Counted from the stretch's first letter, positions 43,387 through 52,776 are shown. The stretch: 64,000 nt of DNA from DAIDKA01 sp963726995 (GCA_963726995.1 CAVSEP010000004.1:620001-684000), one strand, 5' to 3'. Numbers and translations are program-made. Notes: a model not told the origin generated them from the letters alone.

Positions 43387-44874
43387 TGCGTTGCAACCGG
43401 CGCGCCCTTGCCGGCTTCAATGATCCGAAACTCGCCGCCGAGGTGCATGAGGCTCATCAGGTACAGCATGCCGTCGAAATAGCGTTGCTCCCCGGACGGC
43501 ACCGGCGTGTCCCACAGTTGCTGCAGGAATGCATTGGACACCGCCCCCGGTGTGGCGGCCAGGCTCCCCACCGCGGCGGCCGCCAGCATGCCGGTGGAGT
43601 GGCGCATGGAGAGCGGCTCGCCGGCGAGCGTGTAGCGGTCGGCGAATTTCTCGATACCCTGCCCGAACAGGAACTTCTGCAGGCGGTCACTCAGCATTGA
43701 CTCATGCGCATCCTTGTGCCACCAGCTGTAGTCGACCGACCAGTTGCTGACGGTGCGCCAGCTGTCGTAGCTGAACGGCACGGGCTGGCCGTCCCGCCCC
43801 AGCAGCGGTGACATGTCCAAGTTGCTGCGGTCCGGGGAGAGGCCGGTTTCCGGGCCGGTCACGGTCACGAACAGCGCGCGACTGACATCGGCCGCCCGGG
43901 CCCAGAAGGCGCGATCCTCCTCGCGGGCCCCAGCGCGCCCACAGTTCGTAGAAACCCGGCAGATGGTAGGAGGCATCGGTGCCCGGCACGTCGGTTTCGG
44001 GCACGAAGCGGATCAGCGTATTGGCTTCGTCGACCATCGGGCCTACCGTCACGGGCTGCGGCGCGCGCTGCGGACGCACCGGCGGCCAGGGCTTGCCCAG
44101 GGCTGCTGCCTCGGCCATCTCGCGGCGGTTGTTCGGACTCGGCCAGGGGGACTTGGGTTGCACGAAGGGCGGATCATCCGGGTGGATGCGAAACGGCGGC
44201 AGCCCCGTCAGCAGGGGATGATGCCGCATGCCGCGCAGGATGCGGTCGGCCTGCGCCTGGTAGTCATAGATTCCCTTGCCATTGCCCCAGCGATGCGCCG
44301 CGAAATACAGCGCCATCACATAGTATTCCTCGCCATCCGGCGCCGCGCCGGTGGAGCGCGGCGTGCCGTCGGTATTCATCGACCAGGCGAAGTATCCCAC
44401 GGAAGGATCCTTGGGATCCGTGACCAGCATGTAGGTCTGGGACCAGTTCCACAGGGCATCGAACTCGCGCTTCCTGCCCAGCTGCACGGCAATCATCATG
44501 CCGTAGCTCATGCCCTCGCTACGCGCGTCATTGTTCGCCCAGTCGGTGATGTAGGCCAGCGTGCCGTTGGCGTTGGCACCCGTCTCGAAGTACAGGCGCT
44601 GTTCCTGTCCGTCACCGTGGAAGAGCTGTTGAAACGCCGCGTCGATCTTGGCGTGCACCTCATCGGGAGTGCGCGCCAGGCGTTCGACGAACAGATTCTG
44701 ATAGCGATGCGTCCGGTAAGCCCCCGCGCCATCGCCCGGGCGAGTCTCGATCGCAATTTGCGGCGCAGCCAGAGCCGGCAGCGCCGCGCATAGCGCCATG
44801 CCGGCCAGAATCGCGGTCGCAGAACCGGCCCGCGTGGGCCGCGCCCGCGCGGCGGATGGAAACCTTCGGTGCAT
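43383..44874 (-). CDS. glycoside hydrolase family 8 enzyme, exported, one-base frame disruption
   Basis: A signal peptide (Arg-rich start, AILAGMALCAALPALA) is followed by a GH8 domain: YITDWANNDARSEGMSYGMMIAVQLGRKREFDALWNW (the catalytic acid region includes the Glu of RSEGMSYG), then GYFAWSMNTDG. The frame shifts by one base in a GGGGCCC run near 43925-43935. The second frame continues REEDRAFWARAADVSR, with SYDSWRTVSNWSVDYSWW and HSTGMLAAAAVGSL. Joined length is about 495 residues. The set resembles reducing-end xylose-releasing oligoxylanases, but specificity is uncertain. The break may be a sequencing indel. Confidence 0.8.
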
Positions 44875-44981
44875 CGGGCCGGTCCTGTGTTGGGGGGTGG
44901 TTCAGCGCTCGGTGAATTGTATCGTGTCCCACTGCGCGCGTCGTTTGGCCTAGAATTCCTGACTCTCATCACGGAGCCACC

Positions 44982-45944
44982 ATGAAGTCCCTGCTGTTCA
45001 CACTCTTGATGTGCGCTCTGGCGCACTCCAGTGCCCGGGCGGCGAACACCATGCATGCGATGGTCGTCACCGACGGCAAGTTGCACGCCGACCGCCTGCC
45101 GATGCCGCAACCGCAAGCCGGCCAGGTGCGCATTCGGGTCAGGGCCGCCTCAGTCAATCCGGTGGACTGGAAGCTGGCGGAACACGCGGCGCCGGGCCTG
45201 AGTTCCATTCCCGGACGGGATCTCGCCGGCATCATCGATGCGGTGGGTCCGGACGCCGGAGCCTGGCACAAGGGGCAGGCGGTCATCGCCATTGCCACGG
45301 GCGGCGCCTACGCCGAATACACCCTTGCCTCGATTCACGCCCTGGCGCTCAAGCCCAGTCACATGTCATTCGATGAAGCCGCGGGCATTCCGGTCGTCGG
45401 CGAGACCGCCTGGCGGGCCATGGTGACCGTGGGGAACCTGCAGCCCGGACAACGGGTGCTCATTCACGGAGGCGCCGGCGGCGTGGGTTCATCGGCGGTG
45501 CAGATCGCCAAGGCACGCGGCGCCCGGGTGATCGCGACGGCCTCACCCAGTCACAATGCCCTGCTGCGATCCCTGGGCGCGGACGAGATCATCGACTACC
45601 ACAGCGTGCGCTTCGAGGAGTCGCTGAAGGATCTCGATGTGGTGTTGAACACCGTGGATGCCGAGACCACCCTGCGCTCGATCGCCGTGGTCAAACCCGG
45701 TGGCATGCTGGTATCCGTCGCCGGCGGCGTGCCCACCGCGCAATGCGAGGCGGCCCATATCCGCTGCGCGGTGACCGGATCAGTGACCGGCGAGTTCCTG
45801 GGTGAACTCAGTGAGCTGGCCAACCATGATCATTTCCGCGTCAGCATCGAACAGCGCCTGCCGCTGGCCGATGCGGCCAAGGCCTGGGAGCTGAACCGCA
45901 GCGGACACACCGGCGGCAAGATCATCCTCGAGGTCAGTCACTGA
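44982..45944 (+). CDS. medium-chain dehydrogenase/quinone oxidoreductase with a signal peptide
   Basis: A 320-residue zinc-independent MDR protein (quinone reductase type): NPVDWKLAEHAAPGLSSIPGRDLAGIIDAVG, the NADPH site GQRVLIHGGAGGVGSSAVQIAKARGARVIATAS, SLGADEIIDYH. Unusually it begins with a signal-peptide-like stretch (MKSLLFTLLMCALAHSSARAA) before the normal first residues MHAMVV. Translation may actually start at the later Met, giving a cytosolic enzyme. The nearest good start region favours the upstream ATG, but no strong site distinguishes them. Confidence 0.82.
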   Translation: MKSLLFTLLMCALAHSSARAANTMHAMVVTDGKLHADRLPMPQPQAGQVRIRVRAASVNPVDWKLAEHAAPGLSSIPGRDLAGIIDAVGPDAGAWHKGQAVIAIATGGAYAEYTLASIHALALKPSHMSFDEAAGIPVVGETAWRAMVTVGNLQPGQRVLIHGGAGGVGSSAVQIAKARGARVIATASPSHNALLRSLGADEIIDYHSVRFEESLKDLDVVLNTVDAETTLRSIAVVKPGGMLVSVAGGVPTAQCEAAHIRCAVTGSVTGEFLGELSELANHDHFRVSIEQRLPLADAAKAWELNRSGHTGGKIILEVSH

Positions 45945-46795
45945 GGGTGCTGGGTGAGGTAGGCGTCCAGCGCATCGCCCACGGCACGCATCCCCTTCTC
46001 ATAGGGATGAAACGGCGGAATCGGCAGGCCGCCGTCCGGATGCGCGCCGGCCAGCCAGGGATCAGCGGCGCAGGCATTGTGCGCGCGGCTCAGCGTGGCC
46101 AGGTCAAATAGATCCGCCGCCGATTTTCTGGCGACCTCGCGGGTAATGTCGGCCAGGCGTGCCGCCACGCCGCGCACCTGATCCGCCTGCGCCGAGGTCA
46201 GGCCGACCCGCGCACAGGTGCCCTGGTCGGGCAAAACCGTGAAATAATTGACGAACACCACCCGCACCTTCGGGCTGCGCCGGCGTGCGCCAGCCACGAT
46301 CTGAGTCAAGGAGTCCGCCAGGGACGCAAAGCGTTGCTCCACCAATGGCTGCGCAATGCCGGTGCAGGCTCCCGGCGCCCTGGCCGCCCCCGCCGCATCA
46401 GCCTTGCAGCTCATGGCAATGAGGTTCGCCATGAAGAACACGTCATTGCCGCCGATGGTGACGGTGACCAGCTGCGTGGTCGGGGTCACCGCATCCAGTT
46501 GCGCCGGCAGATCGAACTGTCCGGCGTGCAGCACATCCACGGTCGTGGCGCCCGAACAGCTGACGTCCACCACGGACAGATTGCGATGGCGGGCCAGCAC
46601 GTGGGCATAGTTGCTGCCGGAGCGCGCGCAGCGCGGCGGGCTGCCGGGTACCAGCGGCAGGATGCCGGGCCCCGCCGCATAGGAACTGCCCATCGCCACA
46701 TACTGCGCCGTGTCGGCTGCCCGGCTGTCGTTCCAGCCCACTGCGGCCGCGCCGAGCAGGACCATCAGGGCAAGAGAAGCGTTGGTGGCAGGCAT
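45938..46795 (-). CDS. exported SGNH/GDSL-family hydrolase
   Basis: A 285-residue secreted esterase/lipase-like protein. It has a signal peptide, block I Ser in AMGSSYAAGPG, block III Asn in VTIGGNDVFFMANLI, and the late catalytic His in PPFHPYEKGMRAVGDAL. Cysteines (CARSGS, CSG, CKAD, CTG, CARVG, CAAD) suggest disulphides, as in Streptomyces-type SGNH lipases. The substrate is not predictable. Its 3' end overlaps the convergent quinone reductase gene by a few bases. Confidence 0.87.
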   Translation of the reverse strand: MPATNASLALMVLLGAAAVGWNDSRAADTAQYVAMGSSYAAGPGILPLVPGSPPRCARSGSNYAHVLARHRNLSVVDVSCSGATTVDVLHAGQFDLPAQLDAVTPTTQLVTVTIGGNDVFFMANLIAMSCKADAAGAARAPGACTGIAQPLVEQRFASLADSLTQIVAGARRRSPKVRVVFVNYFTVLPDQGTCARVGLTSAQADQVRGVAARLADITREVARKSAADLFDLATLSRAHNACAADPWLAGAHPDGGLPIPPFHPYEKGMRAVGDALDAYLTQHPQ

Positions 46796-46808
46796 GGCGG
46801 CTCCCGAC

Positions 46809-48218
46809 TTAGGCCACCATCGTATCAGCAGCGGGCTGCTCCGGCGCCAGGGTGGTGAATTCCGCTTCGACCCGCATCGCGGCGCGTCGCAGCGCGTTCA
46901 TGCAGCGGGCATCCAGCGCCGTGCCCACGGTCCTTTGCATGATCTGCAGCGTCTCCTCCACCGGAATCGCCGCCCGATACGGCCGATCGGCCGAGATGGC
47001 ATCAAAGATGTCGGCCGTGGTGATGATGCGGGTCTCGAGCGCAATGTCCGGCGCCGTGAGCCCGCGCGGGTAGCCCGTCCCATCGAGCTTCTCGTGATGC
47101 GCGCCGGCAATGCGCGCCAGTTCCGCGAACGGGGCGATACCGCTCAGGATCTGTTCCGTGTAGGTCGCGTGCAGACGCATGAGCTCCCACTCCGCAGCCT
47201 CGAGCTTGCCCGGCTTGTCGAGCAGCGAGTTGCTGACGCCGAGCTTGCCAATGTCGTGCAGCAGCGCGCCGCGCCGCAGCCAGCGTCGCCGTTCGACCGA
47301 GACACCCACCTGTTCGGCGATCAGGTCGGTATACAGGCCCACCCGCGCACTGTGGCCCGCCGTGAACGGGCTCTTGGCGTCGATGATCTGGCCAAATCCT
47401 TCAGCGATCTCATCCAGGTATTCATCATCCAGCGGGACGCTGTGCTGCGCGGGCTCCAGCGCGCACACCCGCGCCGGCAGGTCCTCCGCAGCCAGGTCCC
47501 GCCAGAAGTCCGGATCGGCGGCCACTTTTTCGAAGGCCCGCACCAGCAACGGATCGAACCACTGGCCACTGCGCTTGCGGACTTCCTGCAACACCGCCGC
47601 GGCGCCACCGGAGGTATTGAAGACGTCAATCACCTGGGCCATCAGCGCGATGCGCCCGTACAGGCTGATCTGCTCCCCGCGCAGGCCATCCGGCTTGCCG
47701 CTGCCGTCCCAGTGTTCATCCAGCGAGCGGATGCCGCCCGCCACGGCCTCCCCGAATCGCAGCTGCCGCGCGATATCCGCGCCGCGCTGGCAGCGCGTCT
47801 GGATCAGGTCGTGGGCGATCTCGCCGCCGTTCTGGAAGATCTCGATGGTGGCGCGAAAGCGATCTGCCAGTCCTGCCTTCAGGCCGGTGTGAGTCAGCAC
47901 GAAGCGCACGGCCTGCGGCAGGGAACTGCCCACCAGTTTGAAGTCGCGTTTGAACTGCAGGTCATCCGTCAGGTACAGCTCGCAGATGCGCGCGGCATTG
48001 CTGCTGCATCCCAGATCCTTCAGCAGGACGGTGTAGTACAGCTCCCACTGCTGCCGCGAATCCAGTCCGAGCTGCGCGCCCACCGCCATGCCGATCGCGG
48101 CGCAGCGCATGCAATGGCCCTTGGGTTGTCCCTCGGTCATGTCGAGGGCGTAGCTGAGCGCGCCAATCAGCTCGGATAGCTTCAGATCCTGCATGTCGCA
48201 CAATAGCCACCAAGCCAC
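46809..48218 (-). CDS. HD-GYP domain protein with a degenerate second HD region
   Basis: A 469-residue cytosolic protein. The C-terminal HD-GYP domain (about 275-430) is complete: FTAGHSARV, LLHDIGKLGVSNSLLDKPG, HHEKLDGTGYPRGL, DIFDAISADRPYR. This domain hydrolyses c-di-GMP. The N-terminal half looks like a decayed HD domain (LLKDLGCSSNAARIC, DEHWDGSGKPDGLRG). The GTG start has AAGAGG 6 nt upstream; an ATG eight codons later is an alternative. It may act with the GGDEF-EAL and HDOD proteins of this window in c-di-GMP control. Confidence 0.88.
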   Translation of the reverse strand: MAWWLLCDMQDLKLSELIGALSYALDMTEGQPKGHCMRCAAIGMAVGAQLGLDSRQQWELYYTVLLKDLGCSSNAARICELYLTDDLQFKRDFKLVGSSLPQAVRFVLTHTGLKAGLADRFRATIEIFQNGGEIAHDLIQTRCQRGADIARQLRFGEAVAGGIRSLDEHWDGSGKPDGLRGEQISLYGRIALMAQVIDVFNTSGGAAAVLQEVRKRSGQWFDPLLVRAFEKVAADPDFWRDLAAEDLPARVCALEPAQHSVPLDDEYLDEIAEGFGQIIDAKSPFTAGHSARVGLYTDLIAEQVGVSVERRRWLRRGALLHDIGKLGVSNSLLDKPGKLEAAEWELMRLHATYTEQILSGIAPFAELARIAGAHHEKLDGTGYPRGLTAPDIALETRIITTADIFDAISADRPYRAAIPVEETLQIMQRTVGTALDARCMNALRRAAMRVEAEFTTLAPEQPAADTMVA

Positions 48219-48349
48219 CGAAACCTCTTGATCTGCATCTCAATTCCCGGTGCTTTCGCCGCCCTTCGCGGGCCCGCTGTCTTAATTCGATGCCGAAGGT
48301 CAACGGCCAGAGGGTGCTATCCGTTACTATTTGTTATATCTCGCTACGG

Positions 48350-49807
48350 ATGCCCACCATGACGTCGAAGCTGTTCCTTGCATTGCCCTCGGCCGCGACA
48401 TCGCTGCGTACCACCGCCCTTGCCGTCCTGGCAGTCGGTCTCACGGGCTGCGTGGTGCAGGCGGTTGGCGAAGGGCGGGAGACCGGCTATGCCCAGTCCG
48501 ACTATGCCCAGTCCGACTACGCCGAGTCCGATTACGTGGATGCGCAGGTTCGCGAGGCCCCGCCGCCGCTGCCGGACTATGAGCAGCCTCCCTGCCCCGA
48601 GGACGGCTATCTGTGGACGCCGGGTTACTGGGGCTGGGCCGGCGGCGGCTATTACTGGGTACCGGGAACCTGGGTGTTGCCGCCGCGCGTGGGCGTGCTG
48701 TGGACTCCGGGCTACTGGGGTTTCATCGGCGGTGCCTACCGCTTCCACGCCGGCTACTGGGGCCCGCACGTGGGCTTCTACGGCGGGGTCAACTACGGCT
48801 TCGGCTATGTGGGCAACGGTTATGTCGGCGGCGCCTGGGAGGGCAACCGGTTCTCGTACAACCGCGCCGTCAGCAACGTCAATGTCACGGTCGTGCACAA
48901 CACGTACAACAGCACGGTGATCAACAACGTGACCGTCAACCGCATCAGCTACAACGGCGGCGCCGGAGGTGTTGCCGCCGCGCCGAATGCCCAGCAGCTG
49001 CAGTTCGCACGCGAAGGCCACGTATCCGCCACGCCGCAGCAGCAACAGCACGTCCAGCAGGCCGCCCAGAACCCGGCACTGTTCTCGCGCGCCAACGGCG
49101 GACGCCCGGCCATTGCCGCAACTCCGCGACCCGCAGCCTTCAACGCTCCCGGTGTGGTCGGCGCACGTGGCGCAGGCGCTGTTCAACCACAACCGCAGTT
49201 TCAGGGGCGCGGACAGTTCCAGAATCCGCCGCCAGCCCGAGGGCAGCCTGATGCTCCGGCTCAGCAACAGCCGCAATTTCAGGGCCGCGGACAGTTCCAG
49301 AATCCCCCGCCAGCTCAGGGGCAGCCTGGTGCTCAGCCCCAGCAACAGCCGCAATTTCAGGGCCGCGGACAGTTCCAGAATCCCCCGCCAGCTCAGGGGC
49401 AGCCTGGTGCTCAGCCCCCGCAACAGCCGCAATTTCAGGGCCGCGGACAATTCCAGAATCCCCCGCCTGCTCAAGGCCAGCCTGGTGCTCAGCCGCAGCA
49501 GCAACAGCAGCAACAGCCGCAATTTCAGGGCCGCGGACAGTTCCAGAATTCCCCGCCTGCTCAAGGGCAGTCTGGTGCTCAGCCCCAGCAACAGCAGCAA
49601 TATCAGGGCCGCGGACAACATCCAAATCAGCCGCCCAACCCGGGACAGTCGCCCGTTCAGAGCCAGCCGCCGGTGATGCAGCACGCGCCCAATGCCGGCC
49701 AAGCGCCCATACAGCGGCCGCCGCAGAATCACGAACCCAAGCACGAGCGCGAAGGCGAGAAGGCCCCCGGCAGGAAGAAGGACGACAAGGACCAGGGAGG
49801 CCGTTAG
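48350..49807 (+). CDS. YXWGXW-type lipoprotein with Gln/Pro-rich tandem repeats
   Basis: A 485-residue exported protein. The signal peptide ends in a lipobox (LAVGLTGC), so it is probably a lipoprotein. A short acidic Tyr repeat (YAQSDYAQSDYAESDY) is followed by aromatic/Gly-rich modules (YLWTPGYWGWAGGGYYWVPGTW, then VLWTPGYWGF) matching the YXWGXW repeat family. A Tyr/Asn/Val region comes next, then a disordered Gln/Pro/Gly tail with about six 26-residue repeats and a basic end. Function in the envelope unknown. Two nearby ATGs could start it. Confidence 0.82.
   Translation: MPTMTSKLFLALPSAATSLRTTALAVLAVGLTGCVVQAVGEGRETGYAQSDYAQSDYAESDYVDAQVREAPPPLPDYEQPPCPEDGYLWTPGYWGWAGGGYYWVPGTWVLPPRVGVLWTPGYWGFIGGAYRFHAGYWGPHVGFYGGVNYGFGYVGNGYVGGAWEGNRFSYNRAVSNVNVTVVHNTYNSTVINNVTVNRISYNGGAGGVAAAPNAQQLQFAREGHVSATPQQQQHVQQAAQNPALFSRANGGRPAIAATPRPAAFNAPGVVGARGAGAVQPQPQFQGRGQFQNPPPARGQPDAPAQQQPQFQGRGQFQNPPPAQGQPGAQPQQQPQFQGRGQFQNPPPAQGQPGAQPPQQPQFQGRGQFQNPPPAQGQPGAQPQQQQQQQPQFQGRGQFQNSPPAQGQSGAQPQQQQQYQGRGQHPNQPPNPGQSPVQSQPPVMQHAPNAGQAPIQRPPQNHEPKHEREGEKAPGRKKDDKDQGGR
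49193..49640. repeat. tandem repeat, about 6 x 78 bp, coding Gln/Pro/Gly units
   Basis: Units start at 49193, 49271, 49349, 49427, 49517 and 49595. The period is 78 bp, except for one unit lengthened by 12 bp of CAG-type codons. Each encodes about 26 residues built on QPQFQGRGQFQNPPPAQGQ. The period keeps the reading frame, so repeat number could vary between strains. Confidence 0.88.
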
Positions 49808-50832
49808 GCGGCCTCCTCGCGCACCAGCCGCGCGACCAGGCGGTTGAAGAGGGTGACGCCGCGATCGTGGACCGTGGGCATGATGACCGGGTCCGGGGTG
49901 CTGTCGATGACCCGCTGCTGTGCCTCGATCATGGTCTTGTCCTCGCCAAAGGCCTGCGCGGCAACCTGCATCAGAAGATCGCGCAGGGCCTCATCCCCAT
50001 GCTGCCGATGCGGTCCCCAGGAGAAGAAGTAGCGCGCCTTGCGATCGGCCGTGGGGGTAACCGCCTGACTGGTGAAGGTCACCCCGCGCAGGGCCTGCGA
50101 ATAGTCCGGCCGCTCAAACTGGCAGGCGGCCGCGGTGCCCGCCTTGAAGCTGCCCGACCACATCAGCAGCACACCGGGGATCAGGAAGTCATAGGTCGAC
50201 CAATTGTCGGTGAGTTCGTCGCTGCGACGGCCCACGGGTCCCGTAGTGCCGGTGATCCAGCGCTCGAAGCGCACGCCCCGGTCGAGGGCCGTGAGCTTGG
50301 GGCGATCTTCGGCGAAACTGGGCCCGGCCCCGAAACTCTTGGCATGCACGTACGTCAGGTGGCTGAAGTCGAGCAGGTTCTCATTGATGTGGCAGGCCTC
50401 GGCCTGGTAGTCCAGCTGCCCTCGACCCAGCAGCCATTCGGGATCATCGAGGCCGACGGCGGGCGGGATCAGCGCCTCATCGGCGCGCTCCGGTTCACCC
50501 ATCCACACCCAGATCCAACTGTGGCGCTCCACCACCGGATAGCGACGCACCCTGGCGCCGGGTGGAACTACGGCCTGTCCGGGAATCTGTACGCACTGGC
50601 CCTGCGTGTCATACAACAGGCCGTGGTACATGCAGCGCAACCGGTCCGCTTCGCAGCGGCCCAGGGACAGCGGCGCGAGCCGGTGCACGCAGCGATCCGC
50701 CAGAGCCACAACCTGGCTCGCCGTGCGCCACAGGACGATGGGTTCGCCCAAAATCTGCACCGCACAGAGCTGATCGGCCCGCAGGTCCGGACTCCAGCTA
50801 CCCACATACCATGCGTTTCGCAGATAATTCAT
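49804..50832 (-). CDS. Rieske non-haem iron oxygenase, alpha subunit (vanillate demethylase-like)
   Basis: A 342-residue oxygenase. It has a Rieske 2Fe-2S site (CVHRLAPLSLGRCEADRLRCMYHGLLYD, with CxH and CxxH) and a mononuclear iron motif (ENLLDFSHLTYVHAKSFG; Asp/His/His). This layout fits single-component-type O-demethylases and ring hydroxylases, which need a separate reductase that is not seen here. The substrate is probably an aromatic or methoxylated compound. The ATG behind GGGGG was chosen. It diverges from a TetR regulator over a 27-bp palindrome, so it is probably controlled by that regulator. Confidence 0.9.
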   Translation of the reverse strand: MNYLRNAWYVGSWSPDLRADQLCAVQILGEPIVLWRTASQVVALADRCVHRLAPLSLGRCEADRLRCMYHGLLYDTQGQCVQIPGQAVVPPGARVRRYPVVERHSWIWVWMGEPERADEALIPPAVGLDDPEWLLGRGQLDYQAEACHINENLLDFSHLTYVHAKSFGAGPSFAEDRPKLTALDRGVRFERWITGTTGPVGRRSDELTDNWSTYDFLIPGVLLMWSGSFKAGTAAACQFERPDYSQALRGVTFTSQAVTPTADRKARYFFSWGPHRQHGDEALRDLLMQVAAQAFGEDKTMIEAQQRVIDSTPDPVIMPTVHDRGVTLFNRLVARLVREEAA

Positions 50833-50843
50833 GCGCCAACCCC

Positions 50844-50870
50844 CTGTCATTGAACATTGTTCAATGACAG
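50844..50870. promoter_or_regulatory. 27-bp perfect palindrome, probable TetR operator
   Basis: A 13-bp inverted repeat around a single central T (half-site CTGTCATTGAACA). It lies 11 bp from the Rieske oxygenase start and upstream of the tetR start, in the divergent intergenic region. Perfect symmetry of this length fits a TetR-family dimer or pair of dimers. It overlaps the most upstream possible tetR ATG, which argues for a later tetR start. Confidence 0.85.
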
Positions 50871-50917
50871 AAACGTATAGTCAACAGCATAGCTTGAGCA
50901 ACAGGAACACAGCGTCC

Positions 50918-51451
50918 GTGAAAATCCATCAACGCCAGGTCATCGACGTGGCGCTCACCGTGCTGGACGAACAGGGTCTGGCCGAGTTGCAGATGCGCGC
51001 CGTCGCCGGCCGTTTGAACGTGCAGGCGTCCGCGCTGTACTGGCATGTGCGCAACAAGGCGGAGCTGCTCAGCCTGATGTCGGCGCACTTCTATGATGTC
51101 GCGCGCAGCGCAGTGCCGGAGGGTCTGGCCTGGCGCGACTGGTTGCTGAGCTTCGGCAAGTCCTTTCGCGCGGCATTGCTGGGACACCGCGATTCCGCGC
51201 AGCTATGCGCCATCGCCAAGCCCATCACCGACGACACCGAGGCGGCCGCGGACATCATGACCAAACCGCTGGTCATCGCGGGCTTGAGCCGCCACGTGGC
51301 GCTGTCCTACCAGTCCTCGGTCATCTCACTGGTGCTGGGCTGGTGCATCTATGAACAAAGCGAAGCGCTGCACGACTATCTGGCCCGCATGATCGGCTTC
51401 GATGAAAGCTTCACCACCGGCCTCACGGCCCTGGTGGCCGGCTTCCCCTAG
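50918..51451 (+). CDS. TetR-family transcriptional regulator
   Basis: A 177-residue repressor. The N-terminal helix-turn-helix (VIDVALTVLDEQGLAELQMRAVAGRLNVQASALYWHVRNKAELLSLM) is followed by a TetR_C-like ligand domain. A GTG start gives the usual TetR length before the helix-turn-helix; ATGs upstream fall in or next to the operator palindrome. It is divergent from the Rieske oxygenase and probably represses it until an inducer is bound. The stop overlaps the end of a convergent gene. Confidence 0.87.
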   Translation: MKIHQRQVIDVALTVLDEQGLAELQMRAVAGRLNVQASALYWHVRNKAELLSLMSAHFYDVARSAVPEGLAWRDWLLSFGKSFRAALLGHRDSAQLCAIAKPITDDTEAAADIMTKPLVIAGLSRHVALSYQSSVISLVLGWCIYEQSEALHDYLARMIGFDESFTTGLTALVAGFP

Positions 51452-52350
51452 CGTGCCGCCGGTTGCGACCCGGCCGCGGCCGGCGCGGGACCGGAGCCCT
51501 GATGCTCGGCGGCATCGTGGCCCTTCTCGGTGCTCGGCAGATTCGCATTCAGGTTAGGCAGGCATTCCACTTCCGGCACGTCGCTGTAATCCTCGCGGAT
51601 GAAGTGCTTGGTGTTGTGCCACTCGCCCTTCCAGTTCTTCGGGTCCGTCATGGTGTACTGGACTTCCAGGGTGTGGCCCTTGTCCAGCAGCCGATATCTC
51701 TCGACGATCTCGAACTGGTCCGAAATCGGCAGCCCCTGGTCGATCCAGTGCTGATTGGGCTCCAGGTACTTGGTGCTTACCACCAGGCTGTCGCGCTCCC
51801 AATGTCCGATGGACTCGCCATTGTAGGTGAGGATGGCGATGTCCGGATCGGTATGCTTGCGGCCATCCAGGTAGATCACCCGGTAGCTGTTGGTGAAACC
51901 GAAAATCATGTGCACCGAGGTCGGCAGCTGGATGATGTCCGTGGGCCACACGCGCGTCATGATCATGGGCATGCCGGCCGGGAAACACTCGCCGATGCTG
52001 TCGCGGTACGACTTATGGGCGGCGCGCGCGGCGGCCGATTCCACCATGGCCTGCTTCGCCGGCTCATAGAACTCCGGGTACGGCGGTCCGAACATGAAGT
52101 CCGCGAAGGCATGGCGCAGATTCACGAACCAGGTCCCGGTCATGTCGAACGGCGGTCTAGGGCGCGCCTTGCGCAGGTTCTGCGGCGCCAGCGCGCCGTA
52201 GTAGCCGTCATGCTTGTGGGCCAGATCATCCTCCTGCTTCTGGCTCAGACCCGGACGCGGCGGCGCCTGCTGCGCGCCGGCCAGGGTGCCGGCCAGCAGC
52301 AATGCCGCGCCAAGGCCGATCGCCGCCAGCCTGCCGGTGAATCGCAACAT
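51448..52350 (-). CDS. exported protein of unknown function (300 aa)
   Basis: A signal peptide (MLRFTGRLAAIGLGAALLLAGTLAGA) precedes a soluble domain with DMTGTWFVNLRHAFADFMFGPPYPEFYEPAKQAM and IGECFPAGMPMIMTRVWPTDIIQLPTSVHMIFGFTNSYRVIYLDGRKHTDPD. A SWERDxLVV-like region follows (GHWERDSLVVSTKYLEPNQHWIDQGLPISDQFEIVERY). Secreted proteins with this pattern occur beside DUF6152 proteins. Function unknown; it is not an enzyme I can name. It is third in an operon with the NTF2-like and DUF6152 genes. GGGGGAG precedes the ATG. Confidence 0.78.
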   Translation of the reverse strand: MLRFTGRLAAIGLGAALLLAGTLAGAQQAPPRPGLSQKQEDDLAHKHDGYYGALAPQNLRKARPRPPFDMTGTWFVNLRHAFADFMFGPPYPEFYEPAKQAMVESAAARAAHKSYRDSIGECFPAGMPMIMTRVWPTDIIQLPTSVHMIFGFTNSYRVIYLDGRKHTDPDIAILTYNGESIGHWERDSLVVSTKYLEPNQHWIDQGLPISDQFEIVERYRLLDKGHTLEVQYTMTDPKNWKGEWHNTKHFIREDYSDVPEVECLPNLNANLPSTEKGHDAAEHQGSGPAPAAAGSQPAAR

Positions 52351-52383
52351 TCGCTTCTCCCCCTTGAATCTTGCTTTTTAAGA

Positions 52384-52776
52384 TCAGCGCTGCTGTTCGC
52401 CGCCGAGCACCTTGCCGTCGGCCAGGATGATCGAGACGTACTGGCCGCCCGGCGTGCCATCGCGCAGCGGGCGCACCGTAACGGTTACCTTGTCACCGGC
52501 CTTGAGCGTGGTGCGCTTCCAGCCGTCGCGCACCAGGTTGTTCGGGCTGTTCATTTCCACCGCCCACACTTCCGAACCGCCACCGGGCTTCTCGACGCTG
52601 ACCTTGAAGTTGGCGTGCGGATTGCTCCAGTTGAAGTCGATGATGGTGCCGCTCACATCGACCTTCTTGGACGCATCGAACATGGCGCCGGAATGATGCG
52701 CGAAGGCGGGGCTCGTCAGGCCCATCACAGCCGCGAGCAACGCGCTACCGAGGACGGAAAGGGAAACTCTACGCAT
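52384..52776 (-). CDS. DUF6152 family exported protein
   Basis: A 130-residue periplasmic protein with a signal peptide (cut after SPAFA) and the family pattern: HHSGAMFDASKKVDVSGTIIDFNWSNPHANFKVSV, WAVEMNSPNNLVRDGWKRTTLKAGDKVTVTVRPLRDGTPGGQYVSIILADGKVL. It looks like an OB-like beta-barrel. It is found near secreted hypothetical proteins and putative steroid/aromatic-degradation genes; role unknown. AGGAG upstream fixes the start. Confidence 0.85.
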   Translation of the reverse strand: MRRVSLSVLGSALLAAVMGLTSPAFAHHSGAMFDASKKVDVSGTIIDFNWSNPHANFKVSVEKPGGGSEVWAVEMNSPNNLVRDGWKRTTLKAGDKVTVTVRPLRDGTPGGQYVSIILADGKVLGGEQQR

